NCBI GenBank assembly: GCA_031406155.1
Contig: JANOGW010000048.1
Coordinates: 26,530-90,529, forward strand
Direction of reading: 5' to 3'
DNA: 64,000 nt
Origin: JACMNW01 sp031406155
GTDB lineage: Bacteria > Pseudomonadota > Alphaproteobacteria > Rhodobacterales > Rhodobacteraceae
This document shows, piece by piece, positions 52,628 to 61,269 of the stretch. The notes beneath the pieces are model-generated. The model was given only the letters and a program-made list of their open reading frames with translations, made no database searches and had not been told where the DNA came from. Numbering within the stretch: position 1 is the stretch's first letter; the number at the start of each line of letters is the position of its first letter. Both the position numbers and the translations under genes were made by a program.

Positions 52628-53308
52628 TCAATCCGCCAGATATTTCGCCGCCTCTTTGCGCGCGAACGGTTTCAGCAGATGGCCATGTTCGGCAAGGAAG
52701 GCTTTGGCGCGCGGCGCATCGTGTTTCGACAGATCGCGCACCCACCAGGCCACCGCCTTCTGGATGAACCAGTCGCGGTCTTGCGTGTAGGCGGCGGCCC
52801 AATCCAGAATACGATCCCGCGCGGAAATTTCCTGCGGCTTGGGGTGGTTCAGCTTGGCAAAGGGCAGGGTGGCGACCAGAGCCGCGCGCCGCGTCCACAT
52901 GTTTTCCGATTGCGTCCAGTCCTCGACGTCATCAAGTCGCGACGGATCGGCGGTGATGCGTTTTTGGGCAGCGATGCAGGCGTGATCGGCAATTGCCCAG
53001 GCATCGAATGCGGGCACCCATGTGCGGATCAGGGCCCAGGCCGCCTCGTCTGAGGGGCGGATGCGGGCCTGCGTCAGTAACTTGGCCGCTGCAATACGGG
53101 CTTCATGGATATCGGTATCCCACAGGGCGGCGGCGAGGGCGATGCGTGCGTCAAGGCTGGCTTCCGCCCGCCATTTGGCCACCAAGGCGTCTATTTGCGG
53201 CACCTTTGCGCCCAGATACCGCCGGGGCGCTTTGTGATAGGCCGCAGCGGCGGCGGCGCCCGCCGGATCAGACAGCGCCTCCAGTTCCGCCAGCGCCGAG
53301 GCGATCAT
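52628..53308 (-). CDS. DNA alkylation repair protein, AlkD-like
   Basis: 226 residues of HEAT-like helical repeats. Features of the AlkC/AlkD glycosylase group (PF08713) include HKAPRRYLGAKVPQIDAL, LWDTDIHEARIAAAKLL, WAIADHACI and DRDWFIQKAVAWWVRDLSK. AlkD removes bulky or charged alkyl bases such as N7-methylguanine. The start overlaps the glmS stop by 4 bp, so it is coupled to glmS-glmU, an unexpected partner set. Confidence 0.88.
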   Translation of the reverse strand: MIASALAELEALSDPAGAAAAAAYHKAPRRYLGAKVPQIDALVAKWRAEASLDARIALAAALWDTDIHEARIAAAKLLTQARIRPSDEAAWALIRTWVPAFDAWAIADHACIAAQKRITADPSRLDDVEDWTQSENMWTRRAALVATLPFAKLNHPKPQEISARDRILDWAAAYTQDRDWFIQKAVAWWVRDLSKHDAPRAKAFLAEHGHLLKPFARKEAAKYLAD

Positions 53309-55125
53309 TCCACCGTCACCGATTTGGCCAGATTGCGCGGCTGATCGACATCTGTGCCCTTGGCGACAGCGGTGTGATAGGCCAGAAGTTGCGCCGGAAT
53401 GGCATATAGGATCGGCGCGAGGAAATCCGGCACTGACGGCATCGCAAGGGTTTTCCAGCAGCCCTTGCCCGCCTCGGCAATGCCCGCTGCATCCGATATC
53501 AGCAGCACCTTGCCATTGCGCGCCATCACCTCTTGCATGTTCGACACCGTCTTTTCAAACAAATGATCGCGCGGCGCCATCACGATCACCGGCACATGCG
53601 CGTCGATCAGGGCAATAGGGCCGTGCTTCAATTCACCCGACGCATAACCTTCGGCATGTATGTAGCTGATTTCCTTCAGTTTCAGTGCGCCCTCCAGTGC
53701 CAGCGGGAACATCGCCCCCCGGCCAAGGAACAGCACATCCTGCGCTTCGGCCAGATGTTCGGCGATCTCGGCAATCTCCGCCGCCGACCCGATGGCGTGG
53801 TTCAGAAGGCCGGGCAGAGTGGACAATGCATTCAGATGCGTGGTCAGATCGGTCGCACTCATCCGACCGCGATCCACCGCCGCCTTCAGCGCCAGCAACA
53901 AAAGCACGGTCAACTGGCAGGTGAACGCCTTGGTCGAGGCGACGCCGACTTCGACCCCCGCCAAAATTGGCAAGGCCAGATCGGCTTCGCGCGCGATCGA
54001 TGATGTTGGCACGTTCACCACGGCGATCACTTTGGCGACACGCTCTTTGGCATAACGCAAGGCGGCAAGCGTATCTGCCGTCTCGCCCGACTGGCTGACG
54101 AACAGTGCCCAGGATTTGTCGGACAGGGGCGGCTCGCGGTAGCGGAATTCAGATGCGATGTCGATATCGGCAGGCAGGCCCGCAATCTGTTCGAACCAGT
54201 ATTTTGCCACGTGGCAGGCGTAGGACGCTGTGCCGCAGGCCACCATGGTAATGCGGTCCACGGCTGCGAAGTCGAGACCCTCGGGCAGGTTCAATGGCGC
54301 GTTCGCATCGGCGGCATAGTGGCGCAGCGCATCAGCCAGCACGACGGGCTGCTCTGCAATCTCCTTCGCCATGAAGTGCTTGTAGCCGGCTTTTTCAATG
54401 CGGGTGCTGTCGATATGGATCTGCGTGATTTCGCGGTTCGCAAGACGGCCATTTGCATCATAAATCTCGGCCCCGGCGCGGGTTACCTGCACAACATCGC
54501 CTTCCTCCAGATAGGCAATCCGGTCGGTCAGAGGAGCCAGGGCGATGGCGTCTGAACCGACAAACATCTCGCCATCGCCGTAGCCAACAGCCAGTGGCGC
54601 ACCTTTGCGCGCTCCGATCATCAGGTCTTGCTCGCCGTCGAACATGAAAAGCAGCGCGAACGCGCCGTGCAATTCGCGCACTGTAGCCTGAACCGCCTCA
54701 AGCGGGGTCAGCCCCGCCTGCAGATGCAGTTCCGCCAGCATCGCCGCCGTTTCGGAATCCGTATCCGTCTGATGCTGCAGACCTGCCGCAGCAAGCCGCT
54801 CGCGCAGTTGGCGGAAGTTTTCGATGATACCGTTATGAGTGACCATCACCCGGCCACAAGCATGCGGATGGGCATTGCCCTGCGTCACGGCACCATGCGT
54901 GGCCCAGCGGGTCTGGCCAATGCCCGATTTGCCCGCCAGCGCGTCATGCACCAGCAGATCCGACAGGTTTACCAGCTTGCCCACCGCGCGGCGGCGATCC
55001 AGTTTGCCATTGTTCACCGTGGCAATCCCGGCGCTGTCATAGCCGCGATATTCCAGCCGTTTCAGCGCCTCGACCAGCAGGGGGGCGACTTCATTGTTGC
55101 CCAAAACACCGACAATACCGCACAT
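53305..55125 (-). CDS. glmS: Glutamine-fructose-6-phosphate aminotransferase
   Basis: 606 residues. Makes glucosamine 6-phosphate, first step to UDP-GlcNAc. Class II glutamine amidotransferase with nucleophile Cys2 (MCGIVGVLG) and the HTRWATHG-like GQTRWATHGAVTQGNAHPH; two SIS domains (about 280-420 and 455-595; VSQSGETADTLAALR); C-terminal DQPRNLAKSVTVE. Directly abuts the upstream glmU stop (TGA-ATG with no gap). No glmS ribozyme is seen. Confidence 0.97.
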   Translation of the reverse strand: MCGIVGVLGNNEVAPLLVEALKRLEYRGYDSAGIATVNNGKLDRRRAVGKLVNLSDLLVHDALAGKSGIGQTRWATHGAVTQGNAHPHACGRVMVTHNGIIENFRQLRERLAAAGLQHQTDTDSETAAMLAELHLQAGLTPLEAVQATVRELHGAFALLFMFDGEQDLMIGARKGAPLAVGYGDGEMFVGSDAIALAPLTDRIAYLEEGDVVQVTRAGAEIYDANGRLANREITQIHIDSTRIEKAGYKHFMAKEIAEQPVVLADALRHYAADANAPLNLPEGLDFAAVDRITMVACGTASYACHVAKYWFEQIAGLPADIDIASEFRYREPPLSDKSWALFVSQSGETADTLAALRYAKERVAKVIAVVNVPTSSIAREADLALPILAGVEVGVASTKAFTCQLTVLLLLALKAAVDRGRMSATDLTTHLNALSTLPGLLNHAIGSAAEIAEIAEHLAEAQDVLFLGRGAMFPLALEGALKLKEISYIHAEGYASGELKHGPIALIDAHVPVIVMAPRDHLFEKTVSNMQEVMARNGKVLLISDAAGIAEAGKGCWKTLAMPSVPDFLAPILYAIPAQLLAYHTAVAKGTDVDQPRNLAKSVTVE

Positions 55126-56481
55126 TCACCTTATCCCTTTTAGACGCGAGGCTTTCAACGCACGCAATCTTTCCATCAATCTTATGGCCAAACCTTGCTT
55201 ATTTTCCTGCCGGGACCGGCTGATCGCCAGATCACCGGGTGGCACATCCATGGTGATCACCGACCCCGAACCCGTCATCGCGTCGGCCCCCACCGTCACC
55301 GGGGCGACCAGCATGGTGTCTGATCCGATGAAAACACGCGCCCCGATGGTGGTCTTGTGCTTCATCACGCCGTCGTAGTTGCAGGTGATCGTGCCGGCAC
55401 CGATATTGGTATGCTCGCCAATGTCGGCATCCCCAAGATAGGTCAGGTGACCCACCTTGACCCCTTCGGCCAGTGTCGAATTCTTGATCTCGACAAAGTT
55501 GCCGACATGCACGTCCTCCGACAACTCGGTGCCGGGGCGCAGGCGGGCAAAGGGGCCAACGGTGGCACCGCGGCTGATATGGCAGCCTTCCAGATGGCAA
55601 AAGCCCTTGATCTCGGCCCCGGTTTCCACGGTGACGCCGGGTCCGAAAATCACATTCGGCCCGATTAGCGCGTCGCGACCGACAAACGTATCCAGCGCGA
55701 AAAAAACCGTTTCGGGTGCCGTCATCGACACACCATTCTCGAACGCTTCGGCCCGCGCACGGGTCTGAAACGCAGCCTCGGCCCCTGCGAGTTCAATCCG
55801 CGTGTTGATGCCCAGCGTTTCAGCCTCGTCGCAGATCACCACGCCAACCGACAGACCCTTGTCGCGGGCGATGCCGACGATATCGGTCAGATAATACTCC
55901 CCCGCGGCATTGTCATTGCCAACAGCGCCGACAAGGCTTGCCAGCTCTGCAACGTCGGCACAAATGACACCAGAGTTACAAAGGGTTATGGCGCGCTCCG
56001 CCGCGTTTGCGTCCTTGAATTCGACAATCCGCTCCAGCATATCGCCCCGGGTGATCAGGCGACCATAGCGGCCCGGATCGGCGGCCTCAAACCCTAGCAC
56101 GACCACCGCGTGCCGGGTGCGCGCAGCCAGCATCGCCTCCAGCGTCTGCGGCCGAATGAATGGCGTGTCGCCATAAAGGATGACGGCGTCACCGGGCGTA
56201 TCCGCCAGTGCTGGCAGGGCTTGCGCCACCGCATGTCCGGTTCCCAGACGGTCTTCTTGCACAACCACGATTGCGGTCTCATCAAAGGCCAGCGTCGCCT
56301 TCGTCACGGCTTCGGCGCCATGACCCGCCACCACGATGACCTGGCCCGGTGCCAGCGATTGCCCTGCGCGCAACGCATGGTGGAGCAGGGGGGCCGCACC
56401 AATGTGGTGCAGGACCTTTGGCAGATCGGAATTCATCCGCGTGCCCTGGCCCGCAGCGAGGACGATCAATGAAATCGGCAT
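55126..56481 (-). CDS. glmU: Bifunctional GlmU (GlcN-1-P acetyltransferase / GlcNAc-1-P uridyltransferase)
   Basis: 451 residues. N-terminal uridyltransferase with LIVLAAGQGTRMNSDLPKVL (about 4-23) and YGDTPFI; C-terminal left-handed beta-helix acetyltransferase with GPNVIFGPGVTVETG, PFARLRPGTEL, KNSTLAEGVKVGHLTYLGDA and NYDG. Supplies UDP-GlcNAc for peptidoglycan and lipopolysaccharide. ATG at 56481 (AAGGA upstream). First gene of glmU-glmS-alkD, divergent from gph. Confidence 0.96.
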   Translation of the reverse strand: MPISLIVLAAGQGTRMNSDLPKVLHHIGAAPLLHHALRAGQSLAPGQVIVVAGHGAEAVTKATLAFDETAIVVVQEDRLGTGHAVAQALPALADTPGDAVILYGDTPFIRPQTLEAMLAARTRHAVVVLGFEAADPGRYGRLITRGDMLERIVEFKDANAAERAITLCNSGVICADVAELASLVGAVGNDNAAGEYYLTDIVGIARDKGLSVGVVICDEAETLGINTRIELAGAEAAFQTRARAEAFENGVSMTAPETVFFALDTFVGRDALIGPNVIFGPGVTVETGAEIKGFCHLEGCHISRGATVGPFARLRPGTELSEDVHVGNFVEIKNSTLAEGVKVGHLTYLGDADIGEHTNIGAGTITCNYDGVMKHKTTIGARVFIGSDTMLVAPVTVGADAMTGSGSVITMDVPPGDLAISRSRQENKQGLAIRLMERLRALKASRLKGIR

Positions 56482-56585
56482 AAAATACTTTCCTTCACGC
56501 TGTGCACGTTCTAGCTGGTTGTAGAAATGCCGCAAGTGCCGGTCTATCACATGTTTTTTCGCAAAATTACAACATTGGAATGTCA

Positions 56586-57248
56586 ATGCGCACAGTGGTT
56601 TTTGATCTTGACGGCACGCTTGCAGATACGTCGGCGGATCTGTTGGCTGCGGCCAACGCCTGTTTTCGCGCAATGGGTCATGGCGATATGCTGGATACCG
56701 GTGATACGCTGACCGCGTTTCACGGCGGGCGGGCGATGCTGCGTTTGGGGTTCTCGCGGCTGCAGGGCTATGGCGAGGCGGATGTCGCCGCGCAATATCC
56801 GGTGCTGCTTGCGGCTTATGCTGATGCCATCGACACCCACACCACGCTTTATCCGGGTGCCGTCACTGCCGTGACGACGCTTCGCGATGCGGGTTTTGCA
56901 CTTGCCATCTGCACCAACAAACCCGCTGACCTTGCCGAAATCCTGACAACGCGCCTTGGCATTCGTGATCTGTTCGGCGCGCTGGTCGGGGCCGACACTC
57001 TGGCGGTGCGCAAACCCGACCCTGCGCCGTTGTATGAGGCGATTGCCCGTGTCGGCGGTGATCCCCGCCGGGCGCTGCTGATCGGTGATACCCAGACCGA
57101 CCGCGATACCGGGCGCGCGGCTGGCGTGCCCGTCGCGCTGGTCACCTTTGGCCCGGAAGGTGCCGGCGTCGCCCGGATGCAGCCCGAGGCGCTGCTGGAT
57201 CACTATGACGATCTGGCCGGTCTGGTCGCCCGCATTCTGGCAGAGTGA
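56586..57248 (+). CDS. gph: HAD phosphatase, phosphoglycolate phosphatase type
   Basis: 220 residues. HAD motif I VVFDLDGTLADTSAD (nucleophile Asp8), motif II ICTNKPADLA, motif III Lys in VRKPDPAP and motif IV LLIGDTQTDRDTGRAAG. The cap domain is of the Gph/PGP type. Phosphoglycolate (from DNA repair or RuBisCO oxygenation) is the likely substrate; another small sugar phosphate cannot be excluded. ATG at 56586 has GGA seven bases upstream; ATG at 56580 is an alternative. Confidence 0.9.
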   Translation: MRTVVFDLDGTLADTSADLLAAANACFRAMGHGDMLDTGDTLTAFHGGRAMLRLGFSRLQGYGEADVAAQYPVLLAAYADAIDTHTTLYPGAVTAVTTLRDAGFALAICTNKPADLAEILTTRLGIRDLFGALVGADTLAVRKPDPAPLYEAIARVGGDPRRALLIGDTQTDRDTGRAAGVPVALVTFGPEGAGVARMQPEALLDHYDDLAGLVARILAE

Positions 57249-57254
57249 CCAATA

Positions 57255-57830
57255 TTGACGCGGCCCCCGCGCCACACCGTGACTCCCTTTAGCCGCGATT
57301 ACCGTCGGCCGCCGCGCTGGCACCTTGGACCGCCCTCCAAGCCACCGCGTGGCCCGGTGCGCTGGTGGCACCGGATCGCAGACCCGCGGTTCTACTTGCG
57401 CGCCGTGATCGTGATCTGTGGCTTGGCGCTTGTCGCCATGCCGATGGTCGCGGATGGAACGCTTGCCGCGCTTCGACCGATTGCAATCGCGGATGGCACC
57501 TGCCGGGTTCTGCATGTGGTTGACGGTGATACCGCTGATATCTGGTGTCCTGCCACTGGTATGGAACGGGCGCGCCTCGCTGGTTTCGATGCACCGGAAC
57601 TGTTTTCGCCAAACTGTTTTGCAGAGCTGGTCGCGGCGCAAAAGGCCAAATGGGCCCTGCGCGTGATGCTGTTCACCGAGGCGGATTTGCAGATGCAGCG
57701 CCGCGGACAGGATCAATACGGGCGCCGTCTGGTAACCCTTTGGGTGGGTCCGGACCTGCTGTCAAAGCGGATGATCGCTTCAGGCCATGGGCGGGAGTAT
57801 GGTGGCGGCAAACGCGGGACATGGTGTTGA
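57255..57830 (+). CDS. Thermonuclease-like (SNase fold) protein with N-terminal membrane anchor
   Basis: 191 residues. A basic, Pro-rich N-terminus (1-45) precedes one membrane span (about 48-68); the OB-fold nuclease domain follows (about 80-180). Staphylococcal-nuclease-type residues are present: VVDGDTADI (Ca-binding Asp), ARLAGFDAPEL (Arg and Glu of the active site) and QYGRRLVTLW (second Arg). It is probably a nuclease on the periplasmic side. Start is TTG at 57255 without a good ribosome-binding site; the next possible start would cut into the membrane segment. Six bp after gph. Confidence 0.8.
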   Translation: MTRPPRHTVTPFSRDYRRPPRWHLGPPSKPPRGPVRWWHRIADPRFYLRAVIVICGLALVAMPMVADGTLAALRPIAIADGTCRVLHVVDGDTADIWCPATGMERARLAGFDAPELFSPNCFAELVAAQKAKWALRVMLFTEADLQMQRRGQDQYGRRLVTLWVGPDLLSKRMIASGHGREYGGGKRGTWC

Positions 57831-58172
57831 TAGCATCCGTCGCTGCACACCGGGGCAGATGCCTTACACATCCTGAAATGCCCCCCCGACGAGACCACCT
57901 TGCAGGTCCGATGTCGTGCCGCCTTCCGTCACCCGACCCAACACGATCCTTTGGATCGAATGCCGGATTTCGCGCTGTGCTTGATGGTCAGGCGACCAGA
58001 ACAGGCAACGCCTCGGCAAGGCCCCGCGATCATGACGCATTCTGTCACGGGGGGTGATTTTTGCGACACCTTCGGTTGACCCCGGCAGGGGCGCGGAGTA
58101 CACGAAGCGCAACGCAAAATGTGTGCGGTACATTGCCGTTTCCAGCCTGCGCCAAGAGAAAGGATCGCCCTC
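57831..58172. other. Upstream region of the nuo operon (342 bp)
   Basis: No convincing gene is seen on either strand. It precedes nuoA and must contain the nuo promoter, but no confident -35/-10 pair or operator can be assigned by eye. Confidence 0.6.
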
Positions 58173-58538
58173 ATGGACAACCTTCTTCGTGAGTATCTGC
58201 CGATCATCATCTTTCTGGCCTTGGCGGTGGGTCTTGCGTTGGTCCTGTTACTGGCAGCCGTGGTGCTTGCGGTCCGTAACCCCGACCCTGAAAAGGTATC
58301 CGCCTACGAATGCGGCTTTAACGCCTTTGACGATGCGCGCATGAAGTTCGACGTCCGGTTTTACCTTGTGTCGATCCTGTTCATCATCTTCGATCTGGAA
58401 GTGGCGTTCCTGTTTCCCTGGGCGGTCGCGTTCGGTGAAATAAGCATGGCTGCCTTCTGGTCGATGATGCTGTTTCTGGTCGTGCTGACCGTCGGTTTTG
58501 CTTATGAATGGAAAAAGGGAGCCCTGGAATGGGAGTGA
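58173..58538 (+). CDS. nuoA: NADH-quinone oxidoreductase subunit A
   Basis: 121 residues with three membrane helices. KVSAYECGFNAFDDARMKFDVRFYLV is the conserved loop of the ND3/NuoA family with the switch-region Cys (quote shortened at both ends elsewhere); LFIIFDLEVAFLFPWAV follows. ATG at 58173 has AAGGA upstream. First gene of the complex I operon; overlaps nuoB by 10 bp. Confidence 0.96.
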   Translation: MDNLLREYLPIIIFLALAVGLALVLLLAAVVLAVRNPDPEKVSAYECGFNAFDDARMKFDVRFYLVSILFIIFDLEVAFLFPWAVAFGEISMAAFWSMMLFLVVLTVGFAYEWKKGALEWE

Positions 58539-59062
58539 GCACATCCGCCAACACCGCCGGTCCCGACGCCGAGGTTGCAACCCGCGCTTTGAATGCTGAA
58601 TTGCAGGACAAGGGTTTCCTGCTGACCTCGACCGAAGACATCATCAACTGGGCCCGCATCGGATCTTTGCACTGGATGACCTTCGGTTTGGCCTGCTGTG
58701 CGGTGGAAATGATCCACACCTCGATGCCGCGCTATGATCTGGAGCGTTTTGGCACCGCCCCTCGCGCCAGCCCGCGCCAGTCAGATCTGATGATCGTCGC
58801 CGGCACATTGACCAACAAGATGGCCCCCGCCCTGCGCAAGGTCTACGACCAGATGCCAGAGCCGCGCTATGTCATTTCGATGGGGTCCTGCGCCAATGGC
58901 GGGGGGTATTACCATTACAGCTATTCGGTGGTCCGCGGTTGCGACCGGATCGTGCCGGTTGACATCTATGTGCCCGGCTGCCCGCCGACCGCCGAGGCGT
59001 TGCTGTACGGGATCCTGCAATTGCAGCGAAAAATTCGCCGCACCGGCACCATCACACGGTAA
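58529..59062 (+). CDS. nuoB: NADH-quinone oxidoreductase subunit B
   Basis: 177 residues. Holds the N2 [4Fe-4S] cluster next to quinone: tandem Cys in GLACCAVEM, Cys in SMGSCANGGG and in VPGCPPTAEAL. The N-terminal 30 residues are a non-conserved extension. The ATG at 58529 lies inside nuoA (10-bp overlap). Confidence 0.97.
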   Translation: MGVSTSANTAGPDAEVATRALNAELQDKGFLLTSTEDIINWARIGSLHWMTFGLACCAVEMIHTSMPRYDLERFGTAPRASPRQSDLMIVAGTLTNKMAPALRKVYDQMPEPRYVISMGSCANGGGYYHYSYSVVRGCDRIVPVDIYVPGCPPTAEALLYGILQLQRKIRRTGTITR

Positions 59063-59073
59063 GGAGCGGCCCG

Positions 59074-59679
59074 ATGTCTGACGCATTGAAAGAACTCGCC
59101 GCCCATATCTCGGCAAAGCGCCCCGGTGCAGTGGCATCGGCAGACTTCGCGCATGGAGAGTTGACCCTGACGGTGCCGCTGCCGCATCTGGAAGGGTTGG
59201 TGGACTTTCTGAAGACGGATGTGGCTTGCCGGTTCACCACCCTTGTCGACATTACCGCGATCGATCGCCCGGATCGTGCCGCGCGGTTCGAGATGGTCTA
59301 TCACTTCCTGTCGATGTACAAAAACCATCGCATCCGCCTGAAAATGGCGACCCGCGCTGACGATATGGTGCCCTCGATCCACGCCATTCATCCCAGTGCG
59401 AACTGGTTTGAACGCGAGGTGTTTGACATGTTCGGCATCCTGTTTTCCGGCCATCCTGACCTGCGCCGCATCCTGACCGATTACGGCTTTCGCGGGCACC
59501 CTTTGCGCAAGGATTTCCCGACCACCGGCTATACCGAAGTGCGCTATGATGATGTGCAAAAGCGCGTCGTCTACGAACCGGTTTCGCTGGTACAGGAATA
59601 CCGGCAGTTTGATTTCATGAGTCCATGGGAAGGGGCCAATTACGTCCTTCCCGGAGATGACAAGGCGGGAACGAAATGA
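59074..59679 (+). CDS. nuoC: NADH-quinone oxidoreductase subunit C
   Basis: 201 residues, separate NuoC (not fused to NuoD). The 30-kDa subunit signature EREVFDMFGILFSGHPDLRR is present, then RKDFPTTGYTEVRYDD. AAGGAG precedes the ATG. Its TGA overlaps the start of a 59-codon reading frame (ATGA at 59676-59679). Confidence 0.96.
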   Translation: MSDALKELAAHISAKRPGAVASADFAHGELTLTVPLPHLEGLVDFLKTDVACRFTTLVDITAIDRPDRAARFEMVYHFLSMYKNHRIRLKMATRADDMVPSIHAIHPSANWFEREVFDMFGILFSGHPDLRRILTDYGFRGHPLRKDFPTTGYTEVRYDDVQKRVVYEPVSLVQEYRQFDFMSPWEGANYVLPGDDKAGTK

Positions 59680-59855
59680 TGTGGTGGAAGCCGATAAGCG
59701 AACTCGGCACGCTCTTTTTCGGCGTTGCAGCCATGCTGTCTGCAAGTGTTGCTTGTCTAAACAAACCTCTGAAAAGAAGTCAGTGGGTTGGGGTTAGAAA
59801 TCAATATGTTGTGGGATATCATGCTGTGAAACAATGTAGTCTTGGGGCAAAATGA
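59676..59855 (+). CDS. Small membrane protein inserted between nuoC and nuoD (unknown)
   Basis: 59 codons plus TGA, 180 bp. The start ATG overlaps the nuoC stop (ATGA) and the stop TGA overlaps the nuoD start (ATGA), a seamless fit arguing for a real, translationally coupled gene. The N-terminus MMWWKPISELG is followed by one hydrophobic span (LFFGVAAMLSASVACL, about 13-28) and a basic tail (NKPLKRSQWVGVRNQ). About 46% GC by hand count, clearly below nuoC and nuoD, and codon choice (AAA, AGA, TAT, TTT) differs from theirs. I know no family for it. Could be an accessory complex I subunit, assembly factor, or a foreign insert. Confidence 0.7.
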   Translation: MMWWKPISELGTLFFGVAAMLSASVACLNKPLKRSQWVGVRNQYVVGYHAVKQCSLGAK

Positions 59856-61090
59856 TGGACGGTGACATCCGGCGCAACACCTATGATGACGGCTCGCAGG
59901 ACATCCTGACGGGCGAGCAGCAGATCCGCAATTTCAACATCAACTTCGGCCCGCAACATCCTGCCGCACACGGTGTTTTGCGTCTGGTGCTGGAACTGGA
60001 CGGCGAAATAGTCGAACGCTGCGATCCGCACATTGGTCTTCTGCACCGTGGCACCGAAAAGTTGATGGAAAGCCGCACTTACCTGCAAAATCTGCCGTAT
60101 TTCGACCGGCTGGATTACGTCGCCCCGATGAACCAGGAACACGCCTGGTGTCTGGCCATTGAACGGCTGACCGGCACCGTCGTGCCCCGCCGAGCCAGCC
60201 TGATACGCGTGCTGTTCTGCGAGATTGGCCGGGTTCTGAACCATATCCTGAACGTCACCACGCAGGCGCTGGATGTGGGCGCCCTTACCCCGCCGTTGTG
60301 GGGGTTCGAGGAACGCGAAAAGCTGATGGTGTTTTACGAACGCGCCAGTGGCGCACGCCTGCACGCCGCCTATTTCCGCCCCGGCGGCGTGCATCAGGAT
60401 CTGACGTCGCAGTTGATCGAAGACATCGATCAATGGGCGGTGGAATTTCCGCGTGTGCTGGATGATATCGACGGTCTGCTGACCGAGAATCGCATCTTCA
60501 AACAGCGCAATGCCGATATCGGAGTCGTGACGGAAGAGGATATCCAGAAATGGGGGTTTTCCGGTGTCATGGTGCGCGGATCGGGTCTGGCATGGGATTT
60601 GCGCCGTGCGCAACCCTATGAGTGCTATGACGAGTTCGATTTCAAGATTCCAGTTGGCATCAACGGCGATTGCTACGATCGCTATCTGTGCCGGATGGCC
60701 GAAATGCGCGAAAGCACCTCGATCATCCGCCAAGCCATCGCCAAACTGCGGGTGGAGCCCGGCGATATCCTGTCGCGCGGCAAAGTAACGCCACCGCCGC
60801 GGGCCGAGATGAAGACATCGATGGAAGCGCTGATCCACCACTTCAAGCTGTACACCGAAGGCTTCCACGTGCCCGCTGGCGAAATCTACGCCGCAGTCGA
60901 GGCCCCAAAAGGCGAGTTCGGCGTCTTTCTGGTGGCCGACGGCACCAATAAACCTTACCGTGCCAAGATCCGCGCGCCGGGTTTCCTGCACCTGCAAGCG
61001 ATCGATTTCATCGCCAAGGGCCACCAACTCGCCGATGTCGCCGCGATTATTGGCACGATGGACGTGGTGTTCGGGGAGATTGATCGGTGA
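59852..61090 (+). CDS. nuoD: NADH-quinone oxidoreductase subunit D
   Basis: 412 residues. The 49-kDa subunit: FGPQHPAAHGVLRLVLELDG (about 30-49), HIGLLHRGTEKLMESRTY with the quinone-site His, and the C-terminal LADVAAIIGTMDVVFGEIDR. ATG ATG at 59852/59855; the first overlaps the small upstream gene. The TGA overlaps a GTG-started 59-codon frame (GTGA at 61087-61090). Confidence 0.97.
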   Translation: MMDGDIRRNTYDDGSQDILTGEQQIRNFNINFGPQHPAAHGVLRLVLELDGEIVERCDPHIGLLHRGTEKLMESRTYLQNLPYFDRLDYVAPMNQEHAWCLAIERLTGTVVPRRASLIRVLFCEIGRVLNHILNVTTQALDVGALTPPLWGFEEREKLMVFYERASGARLHAAYFRPGGVHQDLTSQLIEDIDQWAVEFPRVLDDIDGLLTENRIFKQRNADIGVVTEEDIQKWGFSGVMVRGSGLAWDLRRAQPYECYDEFDFKIPVGINGDCYDRYLCRMAEMRESTSIIRQAIAKLRVEPGDILSRGKVTPPPRAEMKTSMEALIHHFKLYTEGFHVPAGEIYAAVEAPKGEFGVFLVADGTNKPYRAKIRAPGFLHLQAIDFIAKGHQLADVAAIIGTMDVVFGEIDR

Positions 61091-61266
61091 GTTCCCAACC
61101 TATTCTCAAAGAATTCTTGGAGCTTGGCTTTGAGATAAAGGCAGCGACCCATTATGCAGAATATAAGTATCTTTATCTGCAAAAGGGAAGCGAGGCTTTT
61201 GCATTCGAACTGCAGAACAACAGAATAAGTGACGGCAGCACTGCGCTCCACAAAATAATAGGATAG
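61087..61266 (+). CDS. Small soluble protein inserted between nuoD and nuoE (unknown)
   Basis: 59 codons plus TAG, 180 bp, starting at GTG 61087 in a GTGA overlap with the nuoD stop and ending 3 bp before the nuoE ATG. No membrane span; pattern ILKEFLELGFEIKAATHYAE then YLYLQKGSEAFAFEL suggests a helix followed by two or three strands. About 43% GC by hand count, far below the nuo genes on each side, and many A/T-ending codons (AAA, ATA, TAT, AGA). I cannot assign a family. Position and overlap suggest it is expressed with complex I; the composition suggests acquisition from elsewhere. Confidence 0.65.
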   Translation: MSSQPILKEFLELGFEIKAATHYAEYKYLYLQKGSEAFAFELQNNRISDGSTALHKIIG

Positions 61267-61269
61267 TCT

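Noticed and set aside
53305..55125. glmS ribozyme or leader control of glmS
   Set aside because: glmS directly abuts the glmU stop codon, leaving no room for a leader.
57864..58133. 89-codon minus-strand frame upstream of nuoA
   Set aside because: No start signal, no domain, and it covers the probable nuo promoter; not enough to call a gene.
59819..61027. 402-codon minus-strand frame opposite nuoD
   Set aside because: Shadow of nuoD; no motif and would conflict with the operon.
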